Source: Dendrophyllia cribrosa (Eukaryota; Cnidaria; Anthozoa; Scleractinia; Dendrophylliidae). Taken from it: a stretch of 64,000 nucleotides of DNA. This document shows, piece after piece, positions 7,468-18,307 of the stretch. A program made the translations under genes and the position numbers. How positions within the stretch are numbered: the stretch's first letter is position 1; each line of letters opens with the position of its first letter. The notes beneath the pieces are model-generated. The model ran no database searches, was not told where the DNA came from, and saw only the letters and a program-made list of their open reading frames with translations. The stretch lies in the NCBI GenBank assembly GCA_024195265.1, contig JAJLRJ010000005.1, forward strand, positions 18,904,036 to 18,968,035, written 5' to 3'.

Positions 7468-10400
7468 ATGTCAACTTTGACTGCATGGAAATCTTTTGCA
7501 CGATCATCCGGATTGCGAGGATGGTCTCGATTGAAAAAAAATGACCTGGTGGAATTTTTAGTTGAAAATCTATGGACTGGAGGTGGGAAAAACAATCAGC
7601 GTAGAAAAGACCACCCTCTGGATGAAGAAAATAAAAGACTTAATGTTCCAGTATTGATTCCGGAAAGAAGAAGAGTTCCTCCCAGAAGAATTCCGCCAAT
7701 CATTAAAAAACAAACAGAAAATATTTCAGACTGGGCGACTTGGCTGGAAAATGTGAATGATGCAGAAATCAGGAGAAGATCAACTCCTGCAGTTGAACGA
7801 CTGAAAAGACAGATTGCTGCATTGTGGGGGCAAAAGCTGATCGTGGAAGAAGGAAGATCTGCTCTGAAAGGATTTGCCAGACAGCTGATCATTCAAGGAG
7901 ATGACTCCCCAACTCCACAAGATTTTCTCCGGAAAGTGAGGAGTGAAGTTATTGAGCTGATAAGACAAAATCGACAGACAAAAGTAAAGTGCATTCTGGT
8001 CTCTCTGCTGGTAAAACCCGATTTGAGTGATGATAGCGTGATTGAAGAGACACCTTTCTCCCACTCCCGAATGAAAAGAAATCTGGAAGGAAATAACGCA
8101 GGCGAGTTGTTTGATCAAATGAGCAGAGAAATGCTGATCAACCTGGAAAACTTCAACCAAAGAGGATCAAACTGGGTGTTTGAACGAGTTGTTAGATTAG
8201 AGCTTCATCTCATTCGGTGGAGGCCACTGGGAGGATCTTCATGGATTCCTCTCCCAAAAGAAGTGGCAAACAAGAACGCTGTAGTGAACATGAAAAACCA
8301 GGATGAAATGTGTTTCAAATGGTGCATGACAAGAGCAATGAACTGGGTGGCGCAGAACCCGGAAAGAATCACGCCTCTCCTGAGAAAACAAGCTGAAAAA
8401 CTCGATTGGAGTGACATTTCATTTCCAACAACTCTGGAAGATGTCAGAAAGTTTGAGAAAAGAAACAACATTTCTGTAAATGTATTTGGATGGGACAGAA
8501 ATCTTTTTACCCTGAGAGCAACAGATGAAGAAAAAGAAAAACACGTGGATCTGCTACTGCTCAAAAAGGAGTTCAAAAGTCACTTCTGTATCATTAAAAA
8601 CTTTTCTCGTTTGGCTGGATCACAAGTTTCCAAAACAAAACGAAAAAGATTCTTCTGTAAAAGATGTATAAATGCATTCCCCAGTGAAGACAGCTTGAAA
8701 AAACACAAGATCAACTGCGTAGAATTTGAAGCAACAAATGTTGTTATGCCTGAAGGACAAACATGTTCATTCCGTAACTTCTCAAAAATGATTCATGTTC
8801 CAGTTGTCGGTTACGCTGATTTTGAGTCAATTTTGAAACCCATGAAAAATGCAGGAAAGATGAAACAAACGCAGAAAGTGCAAGAACATCTTCCCTGTGG
8901 ATTTGCTTTTCATCTCGTCTCTCCTTTTCTGCAAATAGAACCTGTCTTGCAAAGAGCTGGGAGTGAAAAAGAATCAGCTGAGCTCCCAAAAGATTTTGTG
9001 CGACGACTCATTGAGGAAGTAAAAACTGCTCAACTGAAACTGAAGCCAAAGCCCATGGATCCGCTCACTCCAGAAGAATGGCATGTATTCAATCAAACAT
9101 CATGGTGCTGGCTGTGTCAAGGTGAATTTGAGAGAGAAGGAGAAAAGATGAAAGTACGAGATCACTGCCATTTCACTGGAAAATTCAGAGGAGCTGCACA
9201 TCGCTCTTGTAACAGAATGTTTCAGAGACCAAAATTCACTCCAGTATTTTTCCATAATCTGGCGAACTATGACTCACATCTTTTTGTGCGAGCCTTGGGC
9301 TTGCTGGATGAAATTCTGGAGATACAATGCATCCCCAATAACGAAGAAAAATATATCTTTTTCTCGCTGAAATTTGAACTGAAAAGAGAAAAGATCTGTG
9401 AGGGAAAAGAAATCATTGTGAAACATGAAATCAGATTTTTAGATTCTTTCAAATTCATGGCGTCTTCTCTGGGGAATCTGGCTGGTAATCTTCCCAAGAC
9501 AGATCTGAAAGAAACTGCTAGGTTTTTCCAGGGAGGAAAGTTTGATTTGATGACGCGAAAAGGAGTTTATCCCTATGAATTCATGGATTCATTTGAAAAG
9601 TTTGCAGAACCACTCCCAGAGAAAGAAGCGTTTTTCTCCAGCTTAAACGACTCAGGGATCGGAGAAGAAGATTTTAAGCACGCAAAATATGTCTGGCAGA
9701 AATGGCAGATGAAAAACATGGGAGAATTTCACGATCTCTATCTGAAAACAGATGTGTTGTTGCTGGCCGATGTTGTTGAAAACTTCAGAAAACTTTGCGA
9801 AGAAAACTATGGACTGGATCCTGCACAGTTTTTCACAACCCCTGGAATGGCATGGAACGCAATGCTGAAAATGACTGGAGTTTCTTTGCAGCTTCTGAAT
9901 GACGTAGATATGCTGCTGATGGTTGAACGATGGATGAGAGGTGGAAACTCAAATGCGTTCAAGCGATACGCAAAGGCAAACAATCGGTTCATGAAAGATT
10001 TCAATGAAAAACAACCTTCTTCTTTTCTGGTTTATCTAGACGCAAATAACCTTTATGGATGGGCAATGTCAAAGCCTCTTCCAGTTGGAAAGTTCGTCTG
10101 GATGAATGATCCGTCAAAATGGAAGGCATTTGTTGATGGAGAAGGTGTGGGATGCATCTTGGAAGTAGATCTGGAATATCCAGATGAACTGCATGATGCT
10201 CAAAATGATTTTCCACTTGCTCCAGAAAGTCTCAAACTAGATGGAGTGTGGAAGCTAACTCAAAATCTAAAAGATAAAGAAAGAATGGTTCTGCATGGAG
10301 AAAATCTGAAACTCTTTCTTTCCCTGGGAATGAAGTTGAAAAAGATTTGGAGAGGAATTTCATTTCAGGAAGCTGCCTTCATGAAATCATATATTGAGAC

Positions 10401-11244
10401 AAACACAAAGCTGAGAATGAACGCAAAAAATGCATTTGAAAAAGATTTCTTCAAGCTGATGAATAATTCAGTGTTTGGGAAGACAATGGAGAACGTAAGG
10501 AAGCGCGTTTCCATTGAACTGGTTAAAGATGTCGAAAGAGCAGAAAAACTAATCAATAAGCCAAACTTTGCTGATCTGCAGATTTTTGATGAATTTTTAA
10601 TCGGGATAAAGATGCGAAAGACACAAGTCCGCATGAATAAACCAGTTTATGTGGGCATGTCAATCCTGGATCTCTCCAAAACCCTGATGTATAACTTTCA
10701 TTATGGCTATGCAAAAGAAAAGTGGAAAGATTTGAAAGTTCTTTATACAGACACAGATTCACTGGTCTATGAGATTGGAACAGAAGATTTCTATGCAGAT
10801 ATTGCAGATGATGTTCTTGAATGGTTTGACACAAATGACTTTTCCAGAGATCATCCTGCTGTTTTAAATGGACTGCCTATTGTGAAAGAAAACAAAAAAA
10901 AGATTGGGCTGATGAAAGATGAATGCGCTGGAAAAACTATAACAGAATTTGTGGCGCTGAGACCAAAACTTTATGCTTTCCTGCTGAGTGAAGGGAAAGA
11001 AGAAAAGAAAGCAAAAGGCGTAAAGAAATGTGTGATTAAAAACCAGCTGCGGTTTAACAACTTCATGAAATGTCTGAAAGGAGAAGGAAAAATACTCAGG
11101 ACGCAAAATGTCATTCGCAGCAGAGAACATCATCTTTTTACAGAACGAATGGAGAAGATTGCACTGTCTGCCAATGATGACAAGAGAGTGATTTTGAAAA
11201 ATGGCATAGATACATTTGCGAGAGGACACTGGAGATTGAGATGA
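7468..11244 (+). CDS. Family B DNA polymerase, Polinton type (protein-primed type)
   Basis: A 1258-aa replicative polymerase with 3'-5' exonuclease. The N-terminus (residues 1-30) is SAP-like. A C2H2-like finger (FFCKRCINAF...HKINC) lies near 393-414. ExoI YADFES is at about 449-454, ExoII FHNLANYDSH at about 595-604 and ExoIII YLKTDVLLLAD at 758-768. Between ExoI and ExoII (about 546-585) is a Cys/His block, WCWLC then DHCHFTGKFRGAAH and CN, resembling recombination endonuclease VII. Polymerase motif A is DANNLYG (858-864), motif B is NNSVFGKT (999-1006) and motif C is YTDTDS (1093-1098). All catalytic aspartates are present and the end (FARGHWRLR) is family-typical. No in-frame break is seen. 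It copies the element's DNA, probably from a terminal protein primer. Confidence 0.95.
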   Translation: MSTLTAWKSFARSSGLRGWSRLKKNDLVEFLVENLWTGGGKNNQRRKDHPLDEENKRLNVPVLIPERRRVPPRRIPPIIKKQTENISDWATWLENVNDAEIRRRSTPAVERLKRQIAALWGQKLIVEEGRSALKGFARQLIIQGDDSPTPQDFLRKVRSEVIELIRQNRQTKVKCILVSLLVKPDLSDDSVIEETPFSHSRMKRNLEGNNAGELFDQMSREMLINLENFNQRGSNWVFERVVRLELHLIRWRPLGGSSWIPLPKEVANKNAVVNMKNQDEMCFKWCMTRAMNWVAQNPERITPLLRKQAEKLDWSDISFPTTLEDVRKFEKRNNISVNVFGWDRNLFTLRATDEEKEKHVDLLLLKKEFKSHFCIIKNFSRLAGSQVSKTKRKRFFCKRCINAFPSEDSLKKHKINCVEFEATNVVMPEGQTCSFRNFSKMIHVPVVGYADFESILKPMKNAGKMKQTQKVQEHLPCGFAFHLVSPFLQIEPVLQRAGSEKESAELPKDFVRRLIEEVKTAQLKLKPKPMDPLTPEEWHVFNQTSWCWLCQGEFEREGEKMKVRDHCHFTGKFRGAAHRSCNRMFQRPKFTPVFFHNLANYDSHLFVRALGLLDEILEIQCIPNNEEKYIFFSLKFELKREKICEGKEIIVKHEIRFLDSFKFMASSLGNLAGNLPKTDLKETARFFQGGKFDLMTRKGVYPYEFMDSFEKFAEPLPEKEAFFSSLNDSGIGEEDFKHAKYVWQKWQMKNMGEFHDLYLKTDVLLLADVVENFRKLCEENYGLDPAQFFTTPGMAWNAMLKMTGVSLQLLNDVDMLLMVERWMRGGNSNAFKRYAKANNRFMKDFNEKQPSSFLVYLDANNLYGWAMSKPLPVGKFVWMNDPSKWKAFVDGEGVGCILEVDLEYPDELHDAQNDFPLAPESLKLDGVWKLTQNLKDKERMVLHGENLKLFLSLGMKLKKIWRGISFQEAAFMKSYIETNTKLRMNAKNAFEKDFFKLMNNSVFGKTMENVRKRVSIELVKDVERAEKLINKPNFADLQIFDEFLIGIKMRKTQVRMNKPVYVGMSILDLSKTLMYNFHYGYAKEKWKDLKVLYTDTDSLVYEIGTEDFYADIADDVLEWFDTNDFSRDHPAVLNGLPIVKENKKKIGLMKDECAGKTITEFVALRPKLYAFLLSEGKEEKKAKGVKKCVIKNQLRFNNFMKCLKGEGKILRTQNVIRSREHHLFTERMEKIALSANDDKRVILKNGIDTFARGHWRLR

Positions 11245-11288
11245 TTTTTCTCCCAGTTGAAAAAATATTTGGTCCCCCAATATTTTTT
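11245..11288. terminator. Tandem hairpins after polymerase stop
   Basis: Immediately after the TGA comes TTTTTC, then an 8-base loop, then GAAAAA. A second hairpin overlaps it, with perfect 9-bp arms AAAAATATT (11261-11269) and AATATTTTT (11279-11287) around a GGTCCCCC-containing loop. The first repeats the TGA-TTTTTC layout seen after the gene ending at 3663. A role in 3'-end formation is inferred. Confidence 0.45.
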
Positions 11289-11292
11289 GAGA

Positions 11293-11668
11293 CAGTAGAT
11301 GGGATATCACGGTCTCCAATGGATCCGAAGGACCCCCTTAATTCAAAGGTTTTATGTCTTATATGAACTTAATCAAATAGTAAGAATATGTAATGATTTG
11401 ACAGGAAAATGAAATGGCACTTTTACAATCAATGAAAATATGTCTCTGGTAAATTTAGACAGAAAGTTAGCATTTGGAGATGCTGTTAAATTTTAGGAGA
11501 AAATGACAAATGAGTTTCTGAAATATTTTTATTGAGTTCTGGTGGTTTTAACATAAAGGATCAATCGAGTCATATAATTCACTAATGTGTATAAGTAAGC
11601 AGAAGTGTTTTACGTTAAAATTAACGGGGTCCGAGGATGCATTGGAGACCGTGATATCCCATCTACTG
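11293..11668. repeat. 376-bp element with about 45-bp inverted repeats
   Basis: CAGTAGATGGGATATCACGG at the left is the exact inverse of the right end, and similarity continues for about 45 bp (through GGTCTCCAATG and GGACCCC). The interior is AT-rich with no gene. No target-site duplication is visible. It may be a MITE, or terminal sequence belonging to the adjoining Polinton-like element. Confidence 0.6.
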
Positions 11669-11671
11669 CTA

Positions 11672-12277
11672 CAGTCGAACCTCTCCTTACAGACACCTCT
11701 CTAATACGGACACCTCTCTATTACGGACAGTTTCCTATGTCCAGACAAAATTCTCACATGTTTTCTTTACAAAAGACCTCTATAATACGGACTCTCTCTA
11801 ATACGGACAACGGACACTACATCTCGGCCCCCGAGAGCAAATTCATCATAAAGTTAACCTCTTTATTACGGACACTCCGGTGATCAGGTGATGATAGTTT
11901 GAGTAAGTTATACAATTTCCTGTTTGTGGTTACAAACATACATTGAAAGACGTTTTCAGAATTGTACTTTATAGTACTTTTTCACATGCAGCATTTCGTT
12001 GTAGTTCGTTTCGTTTTAAAACAGTGATTCGTATACCTTATGTAGCTGAGAATTTTACAATGTAGTACACTACTGATAGACAGTATCTCAATGCTGTATA
12101 TTAATCAATTTCGATGCAGTTCTAGACGAGTGTGGGCCTGTTTTTAGTTACTGAACCACAACTGTCAGTGGAGTCTTAAAAGTGACGTCATCGTGGTGAC
12201 CTCTATAATACGGACACCTCTCTAATACGGACACTTTGCTCTGTCCCTTTGGTGTCCGTATTAGAGAGGTTCAACTG
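11672..12277. mobile_element. Tigger/pogo-like MITE, TA target site
   Basis: A 606-bp non-autonomous element. The left end is CAGTCGAACCTCTC and the right end GAGAGGTTCAACTG, flanked by TA (11670-11671 and 12278-12279). Each end carries copies of a subterminal motif (CTCTCTAATACGGACACC). The CAGT-GAACCTC end and TA duplication are typical of Tigger/pogo elements of the Tc1/mariner group. There is no transposase frame. The same ends bound the giant satellite at 58316-63679. Confidence 0.8.
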
Positions 12278-12279
12278 TA

Positions 12280-13150
12280 TGTCAACATTAGACCCCGTAT
12301 AACTTTTAGTGCTAAAATGCTTAAAGTGACCACAAAATATCTTCTTGCCTCCATAACACTTTGAAAAAGTAAAATCCTACTATCTATTCTAAAATCGTAA
12401 ATAATTACGATTTTGGAATTCAGGGCCCATTTGTTCAAAGCAGCTAGCATTTAAGTTATCCAGGATTATATTCAACTTAAAATATTAATAACTTATATCT
12501 TATAAATCTGCAATCCTGGAAATTAATTTTCAGCCAAACTTTTGTTGTAAACCAGCAAGGCAAATGCTTTTCAACAACACAAACTAAAACCTTGGTTTAC
12601 CTTTCATTTGGATTAGCTTTTGAAAAACTGGACCTGTCTATACAGTTGTTTCTATTTACAAATCTTAACAGATAACTTTTGTTACTTAGTAATTTTTTTT
12701 TATCAATATCAAGATGCATTTAATGGTTGATATTAGGCTCTGATTGCAATGTACTTACACTGTAAACTCACAATCAACTTATCAACATGCACATTCTCTT
12801 CAAAACACTGAAAATCATTATTTCATACTCAGACGATGGCAAGGAGGAAATTTATATGTACAATGTGATCCATCATCAAAATTATCTAGATTTCTAATTA
12901 TTCATTCCACAGTGTTAATTGCATGTGAGTAATGACAGTCGTCAACCCTCCAAGTGGGGACCAGTTTACTTGGGGCCATGGCCACCAAAAGTGTGGCACT
13001 GGCGACCAGATTTTCAAACAAGTTGCCACTCAGAATCTCAAGACTTGGAGGCAAATGGCCTTATTGAGTACTACAATGTTGGTCTGCCCCCTCCCCCCAT
13101 CCAATTTCGTACCCAGAGTCCAGTCGGACAACTTGGTCAGCAGATATTCA
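12280..13150. other. No gene seen
   Basis: AT-rich sequence with only short chance frames; no repeat structure or motif could be supported. Confidence 0.6.
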
Positions 13151-13234
13151 CCAGGTGAGACTCTGGGGGGAGTGATTTTTTCTGGAAAAATGTAGATTTT
13201 TTTATGGATTCCATTCCCGCAGAGTCTCACCTGG
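13151..13234. repeat. Small perfect inverted repeat
   Basis: CCAGGTGAGACTCTG and its exact inverse (15 bp) enclose 54 bp. It is probably the core or end pair of a small MITE. Confidence 0.55.
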
Positions 13235-13258
13235 TAACCATTCGCTGACCACCCATAA

Positions 13259-13400
13259 CAAATAGTAATAGTAATAGTAATAATTTATTTAAAGTCGATA
13301 AACGTAGCTGGGAGTGGTTACCCAATCTCCCGAGCCAGAGGCTCATGTAAAAAACGCTCAACAATTGAGTTAAAATACAATTTAAGTTATAAAACAAACT
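13259..13400 (-). mobile_element. LINE 3' tail fragment
   Basis: On the - strand this reads CTCGGGAGATTGGGTAACC followed by a TTACTA-type microsatellite tail. The same CGGGAGATTGGG segment with a different simple tail occurs at 52590-52724 on the + strand. A short 3' end with a simple-sequence tail suggests a non-LTR retroelement 3' remnant. Confidence 0.5.
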
Positions 13401-13550
13401 AATCTAACTAGTACTTCAATATATTACATTGTGTATACGACTTTTTTTTTATTCCAGAAGATAAATCCCTACCCATACTTACTTTACCTTGACCTCCATT
13501 AAGCTATTTCCCGAGGGTGACCACTTTATAGAGGTTTGAGGGATAAGTTA

Positions 13551-14096
13551 TACCCCATTCACACCAACGGTTAAACATGTTTAAATATTGTTTAGTTTAA
13601 CAACGTTTTAGCCTCTATCTTGAACGTTTTTAAATGTATGATGTCGGAGACTTCGACTTTGAATGCGTGACAAATGAATGACATTTAAATTTAATTAATT
13701 CTAAGTGATAATTAGTGATAAATAAGTGTGAAAAGTATGTGTCAAGAACCAGATGTTTGGATTTAGCCCGTTTGCATGCAATCTTTGGTTTAAAAATAAC
13801 AACGCCAAGTGATTAGTGAGAGTCGATACGTCGTTGAGCCATTGTAACAGTGAGTTAACCAGTGAGTTGAAATACGTGATTAACGCCTCGAGATTGTACC
13901 GAGAAGCCTGTAACGCCAATAAACCAAGAGGACCTGTGAGTATCGTATCTGTTACTTGGAATGGTAATAAAAGCCAATAGTTTCTTTTAGTAAAGATTTC
14001 ATTCCAAATATTACGGTACGTTTGGGGTTATTTTTCTAAACCTGTTTTAAACAAAACAACATTTAAACATGTTTAAGCGTTGGTGTGAACGTGGTA
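13551..14096. mobile_element. MITE, CCCCATTCACACC family, long copy
   Basis: Ends CCCCATTCACACCAACGG and GCGTTGGTGTGAAC are inverted. Inner arms contain AAACATGTTTAAA. At 546 bp it is 300 bp longer than the copy at 17108-17353, with the extra DNA at about 13635-13950. The shorter copy is therefore an internal deletion, or this one carries an insertion. No coding content. Confidence 0.75.
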
Positions 14097-14857
14097 TAAG
14101 GAGATCAATGCAATATGTAGCATATTTTGGTAACTTCCCGTTAGATACAGTGTATCACTCCCAGAGTCTGTGGGGATGCACGGGGTCAGACATATTGGGT
14201 GTGGTCAAACGTATTGGGTCAGGGTGGGGTTAACCCTAAAAGGCATACTATTCTTCCAATCGCCGTGCAGTTATATAATAAAGACCAAAACAATTCATAT
14301 TTTCTTCCAGCTGCCGTTTCTTATTAGTCGTACCCTTGACTATGAGCCAAGCGCACGACTTATAAAATGGGCTCCAAAAAGTAAAAATGTTCACTTTTTC
14401 AAGTGGTTTATAGCCTGAGGCGAAGTGTTAGGGACGTCACATCAGTTGATATAGCAACTTCAAGCTTATGGATGATTGGATTTATTTACAACATAAAAAA
14501 AGGAAAATGACGAAACGAAACATATCAAGTAAAAGGAACTTACATTATTGCCGGGTTTTTTCCATTCGATAACGATTTCGTTTTCTTTCTTTTCGAGCAA
14601 CAGATAAATTGAAGTAATATAAAAGTTGAAGTTGACCTTTCATGCACGAGTGATTGCGAAAGACTGGTTAAAGGTTTCAAATGACGTACAGTGTAGTAAC
14701 GTTCGTGACGGATCACCTAGTGTGACCGGAAAAGCGACTGTACATGTAAAACAAATCATAACAATATATTGAATTAATTCTCGTACCTTAGGGGCACTTA
14801 CAAGACCCTTAAAGCTTCTTAAAGCACGACTTCACTACTCGAAGAGTTGTTGTTCTT

Positions 14858-15724
14858 GGGCCGTATTTACGAAAGCATCCTAAGTCCAAAGAGCCTCCTA
14901 AGATATAATTTAGGAGATAACTGGTATTTACGAAGACCTCCTATTTTAAGACATGTCTTATTTTTTTCTCCTAAACTTAGGACCTCCTAAATTTTTAAGA
15001 CATGTCTTAACTGGTATTCACGAAGACCTCCTAACTTAAGATATGTCTTAATTTTTCTCCTAAATTTAGGAGGTCAAAATTGACCTCCTAACTTATTAAA
15101 ACATGTCTTGACGTAAGCTAAATTCGATTGTTGACGAGGTTTACGTCGATTTTCAGCGTGATTATTGTGTATCACAATAGTTACCGATTAGATAAACATT
15201 TTCCTAAGAAAAATTAAATATTTTCTAGTAATGTCAAATAGCACGGTTAGTTACATATGGGCCTTCGTGTCATTAACGGGTTCCACATTTCTTTCTCATC
15301 GCAGAGTTATATTTCCGTTTTTCGTGAAAATAAGTCCTTGTACAAGAAATATCGAAGTAGACCCTATTAAAATGATAATGGATTTGTTTGTTGCTTTCGC
15401 TACTGACCATGAACTTAAATTCGAGATGAAATAAAGGTTATTGCATTGTCATTGTATTAACAACAATTTACACAATACAAAATATTCATTCATGTAATTT
15501 TCATAATTTATTATTCATAAGAGTGCGCCAAATAAACTATCTCTGATAATCGATAACTGCCCGCGACCATTAAACTTAGGAGACTGCTAAGTTGCGCTTA
15601 CCTTAGGATGGTCATAAGATATCGTTCGTGAATAGCACTTAGGACATATCTTAGGAATCTCCTAAATTTTCTCTTAAGTTATATCTTAAGACATATCTTA
15701 GGTAGGATTTCGTGAATACGGCCC
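14858..15724. mobile_element. Foldback element, GGGCCGTATT ends
   Basis: Left end GGGCCGTATTTACGAAA and right end TTTCGTGAATACGGCCC are inverted. Both arms hold multiple copies of CCTAAATTTAGG/AGACATGTCTTA-type motifs. The 867-bp interior contains no convincing gene. The target duplication is not clear. Confidence 0.7.
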
Positions 15725-16668
15725 CTTGTCTACAAATCAACTGTGCGCACACCCCTAGATTCGCGAGGTTTTGCGAGTCACGTATTTCTAGTTATTACGT
15801 TACTAGATATAATAAAATCTTAGGCCACAAAAATCATTTTTAAAGGTTATACAATAAGGAGTAATAGAACGGTTCATTTATATATTGCGAGATGTCTGCT
15901 TCGTAATTATTAAGTTACGGTTGAGAACCACTAGTTGGTCGGTGCTAAATGTTATGTGCTATCTCCATTATATTAAGTGTTTTTTTGCTTCGTTACTAAC
16001 AAAGAAAGCTAGTAGGTGGTATTAAAAGACTTTTGACTTGGCTGTAGATTGGGTGCACTATCCAATCCAGCAGGAGTTGCAGTGCTCTACTCTATATCAA
16101 GAAAGATCAAAACTTTATTTCAGTCCTTTATCGGTTATAATATCGAAAAGCTCAATTAAACTGAAGACTATATGTGGGAAATGTCTAGACAGAAGAGCAA
16201 CATTTTAGTCTTGAAAATGTGAAGGCACTGTAACGTTTACTGAAATAAACTACTCATTAGCTTATATCAAACAAGTTGCTAACAAATGGACTCCCTAGAC
16301 TAAAAGAGCATGTCACATGCGTCTTATCAGACGAGTGTAAATATAAGTGTAACATGTTGGATATTCTATGAAAAATTAGCTTTCAAAAATTTACCAAGAT
16401 TCAATATGTCTATCAGTGGCAAAAGCTGCCACGCAGCCATACATTCTCTGTATAATTTAAACACTTTAAAGTTTCATTTCTCGAAAATTGTTTAACATAC
16501 CACACTCCAACTTTCAGAGAGAGTTAGGTTTGCCAAGCTAGCTCTTTCAGCTCTTTCGATTAATGAATACTGAATGGAGTTGTTGTTGTGTCGTTTATAC
16601 TAACATATCCCAATGAGGCTAAAAAGAAAACAAATGCACATCAATCGATCAGCCAGTTTGTTTCAGAT
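15725..16668. other. GPCR downstream flank, no further gene seen
   Basis: This AT-rich stretch lies downstream of the last GPCR exon (- strand) and would hold its 3' untranslated region. No other structure was supported. Confidence 0.5.
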
Positions 16669-17022
16669 TTATGTATCAATGGTTGGTACTTGCTCTGCTG
16701 GTACGCTGGTCGTTGCTGTTGCTTTGAAACGTTGTACCCGAGATTCAGTAGCGACATGAATCTTGTTTGCAGAGGGATGATAGCAGCATAGCATTTCCTT
16801 GAGTTTCTCCCTGAAGCGTTGGTTGACCAAGGCATACACAACTGGATTAACGGCAGAATTGAAGAACACCATTGTGTTAGTGATGGTGATGGCATTAAGA
16901 AAATTGGAGGAGGTAAAATACCTCAATAGGTACACCACAGAGCTTGTGCCCCAGGAGATTCCAAAGTTGATACTGACAGTAACAACCATCAATGTGACTC
17001 GCTTCCGTACCTTTATCACACC
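16669..17022 (-). CDS. GPCR last exon: TM6, TM7 and C-terminus
   Basis: The exon starts after an acceptor (TACCCAG) with its first bases at 17022, in phase 0 with the previous exon, and runs 117 codons to a stop. TM6 (LMVVTVSINFGISWG) lacks the usual CWxP proline. TM7 carries NPVVYALVNQRF, the NPxxY signature followed by helix 8 (FREKLKEMLCC) with palmitoylation-type cysteines. The tail is Thr/Ser-rich. The best description is a neuropeptide-type class A receptor. It is one gene with the exons at 17564-17818 and 18788-19058. Confidence 0.85.
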   Translation of the reverse strand, partial: GVIKVRKRVTLMVVTVSINFGISWGTSSVVYLLRYFTSSNFLNAITITNTMVFFNSAVNPVVYALVNQRFREKLKEMLCCYHPSANKIHVATESRVQRFKATATTSVPAEQVPTIDT

Positions 17023-17107
17023 CTGGGTATAGAGAGTGTTTGACTGAGAGATTTATAAAAAAAACATTTTTCTTGATGAAATTGTACAATTCACAAATAT
17101 AACTTTA

Positions 17108-17353
17108 GCCCCATTCACACCAACGGTAAAACATGTTTAAATGTTGTTTAGTTTAACTACGTTTTTAGCCTCTATCTTGAACGTTTTTAAATGTATATGC
17201 TTCAAACTACATAGAATGGTAATAAAAGTCAATAAAGTTTCTTTTAGTAAAGATTTCACTCAAAATATTACGGGAGGATATGGGGTATTTTTCTAAACCT
17301 GTTTTAAACTAAACAACATTTAAACATGTTTAAGCGTCGGTGTGAATGGGGTA
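17108..17353. mobile_element. MITE, CCCCATTCACACC family, in GPCR intron
   Basis: A 246-bp copy with inverted ends CCCCATTCACACCAACGG and GTCGGTGTGAATGGGG and the AAACATGTTTAAA arms. It sits inside the intron between the two 3' GPCR exons. Related copies are at 13551-14096 and 47640-51951 (split). Confidence 0.8.
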
Positions 17354-17563
17354 TTTGTTAGATTTCTCGCACATAGATGTCAACTAGAGCTATTGAAACA
17401 ATTGAATACCATTAAAAGGAAATAATAAAATAAGAACAGAACATAATTATTTCCTCGTTTTGTTTATTATAAACAAGCTTTACCTATTTTTCTCTTTTGA
17501 TATAACAAAATTGTAGCTCTTATTGACATTTTTTATAATTGATATTTTTTTCTTGTCCCTTAC

Positions 17564-17818
17564 CTTTTGCTGACTGGTAATTTCATTTTCGTCATTTCTT
17601 TTGAACCACAAGGTGTATACAACACAGGAATATAATCCACTCATCACTGCTAAAGGAATAACTACCATAACTGAAAGCCACGCCACACTATAAGCCTTGG
17701 CCATCCATAGGTCAGGAAAAATCTCCATGCAGAAGCCGATTTTTTCCTCATAGTCGATGACAAGGAAATCAGGGATGATGACAATCACTGCCGAGATCCA
17801 GCAAGTAGTAATAATAAC
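17564..17818 (-). CDS. GPCR middle exon: TM4, extracellular loop 2, TM5
   Basis: An 85-codon exon in phase 0, bounded by an acceptor (GTTTGTTTCCAG) and donor (AAAG/GTAAGG). TM4 reads VIITTCWISAVIVIIPDFLV. The following loop has the expected cysteine (KIGFCMEIF) that would pair with the cysteine at the top of TM3 in the upstream exon. TM5 is VAWLSVMVVIPLAVMSGLYS. Intracellular loop 3 is short and charged (KRNDENEITSQQK). Splice phases on both sides agree, supporting one intact gene. Confidence 0.85.
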
Positions 17819-18119
17819 CTGGAAACAAACATTGCAGGAATATTAACTGCTAGGTCACTCAACTTTAGCATCACATCTTCTCTCAATCTAAATTAATATG
17901 TATACAAATTATAAATCCAATGGCGAAATCGTGTCTTTTGTTCAAAATGGAACGACTTTAAGTCATAGTTAGTCATAATCATAATAATGATCGACCTCTT
18001 CGATTCAAAATGGTACTGATACATACCAGATATAGAGACCTGCAGTTATGCACTTCTACGCTGGCTATACTTGTTAGTTACTGATTTTCAATATTTTAAC
18101 ACATTGATTGATTGACTAA

Positions 18120-18307
18120 AGGCTGGTTTTCACTAGCGCATAAGCATGAGCACAAGCCAACATACGCAGACTCAGTAACGTGTTGATCATTAGTGCCTAT
18201 TGTTCTGTTTTGTTTAAACAATTGGAACTAATGATCAACATATTACTGAGTCTGCGTATGTTGGCTTGTGCTTATGCTTATGCTTATGCGCTAATGAAAA
18301 CCAGCCT
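18120..18307. mobile_element. Foldback MITE with TAA target site, in GPCR intron
   Basis: A nearly perfect hairpin of 188 bp. Ends AGGCTGGTTTTCA and GAAAACCAGCCT are flanked by TAA on both sides (18117-18119, 18308-18310). A 3-bp TWA duplication and GGCTGG-type end fit PIF/Harbinger-like MITEs. Arms contain repeated CTTATG units. Confidence 0.82.

Larger units (their letters stand above)
1..11290. mobile_element. Polinton/adintovirus-like element, one end only
   Basis: Ten open, intronless, tightly packed genes on both strands include a packaging ATPase and a family B DNA polymerase with an embedded Cys/His nuclease-like motif. That pair is diagnostic of Polinton (Maverick)/adintovirus-type elements, which are virus-like DNA elements integrated in animal genomes. 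The element continues beyond the left edge, so major and minor capsid proteins, protease and retroviral-type integrase cannot be assessed. The right limit is placed just after the polymerase hairpins, where coding stops and ordinary interspersed repeats begin; no terminal repeat of the element itself could be proven. The lack of stops or frameshifts suggests recent insertion or continued constraint. Strand switches occur at 560/643, 3663/3690 and 7431/7468. Confidence 0.88.

Noticed and set aside
12919..13195. Overlapping 79- and 87-aa frames
   Set aside because: No splice sites, motifs or consistent composition; overlapping antisense frame is equally open.
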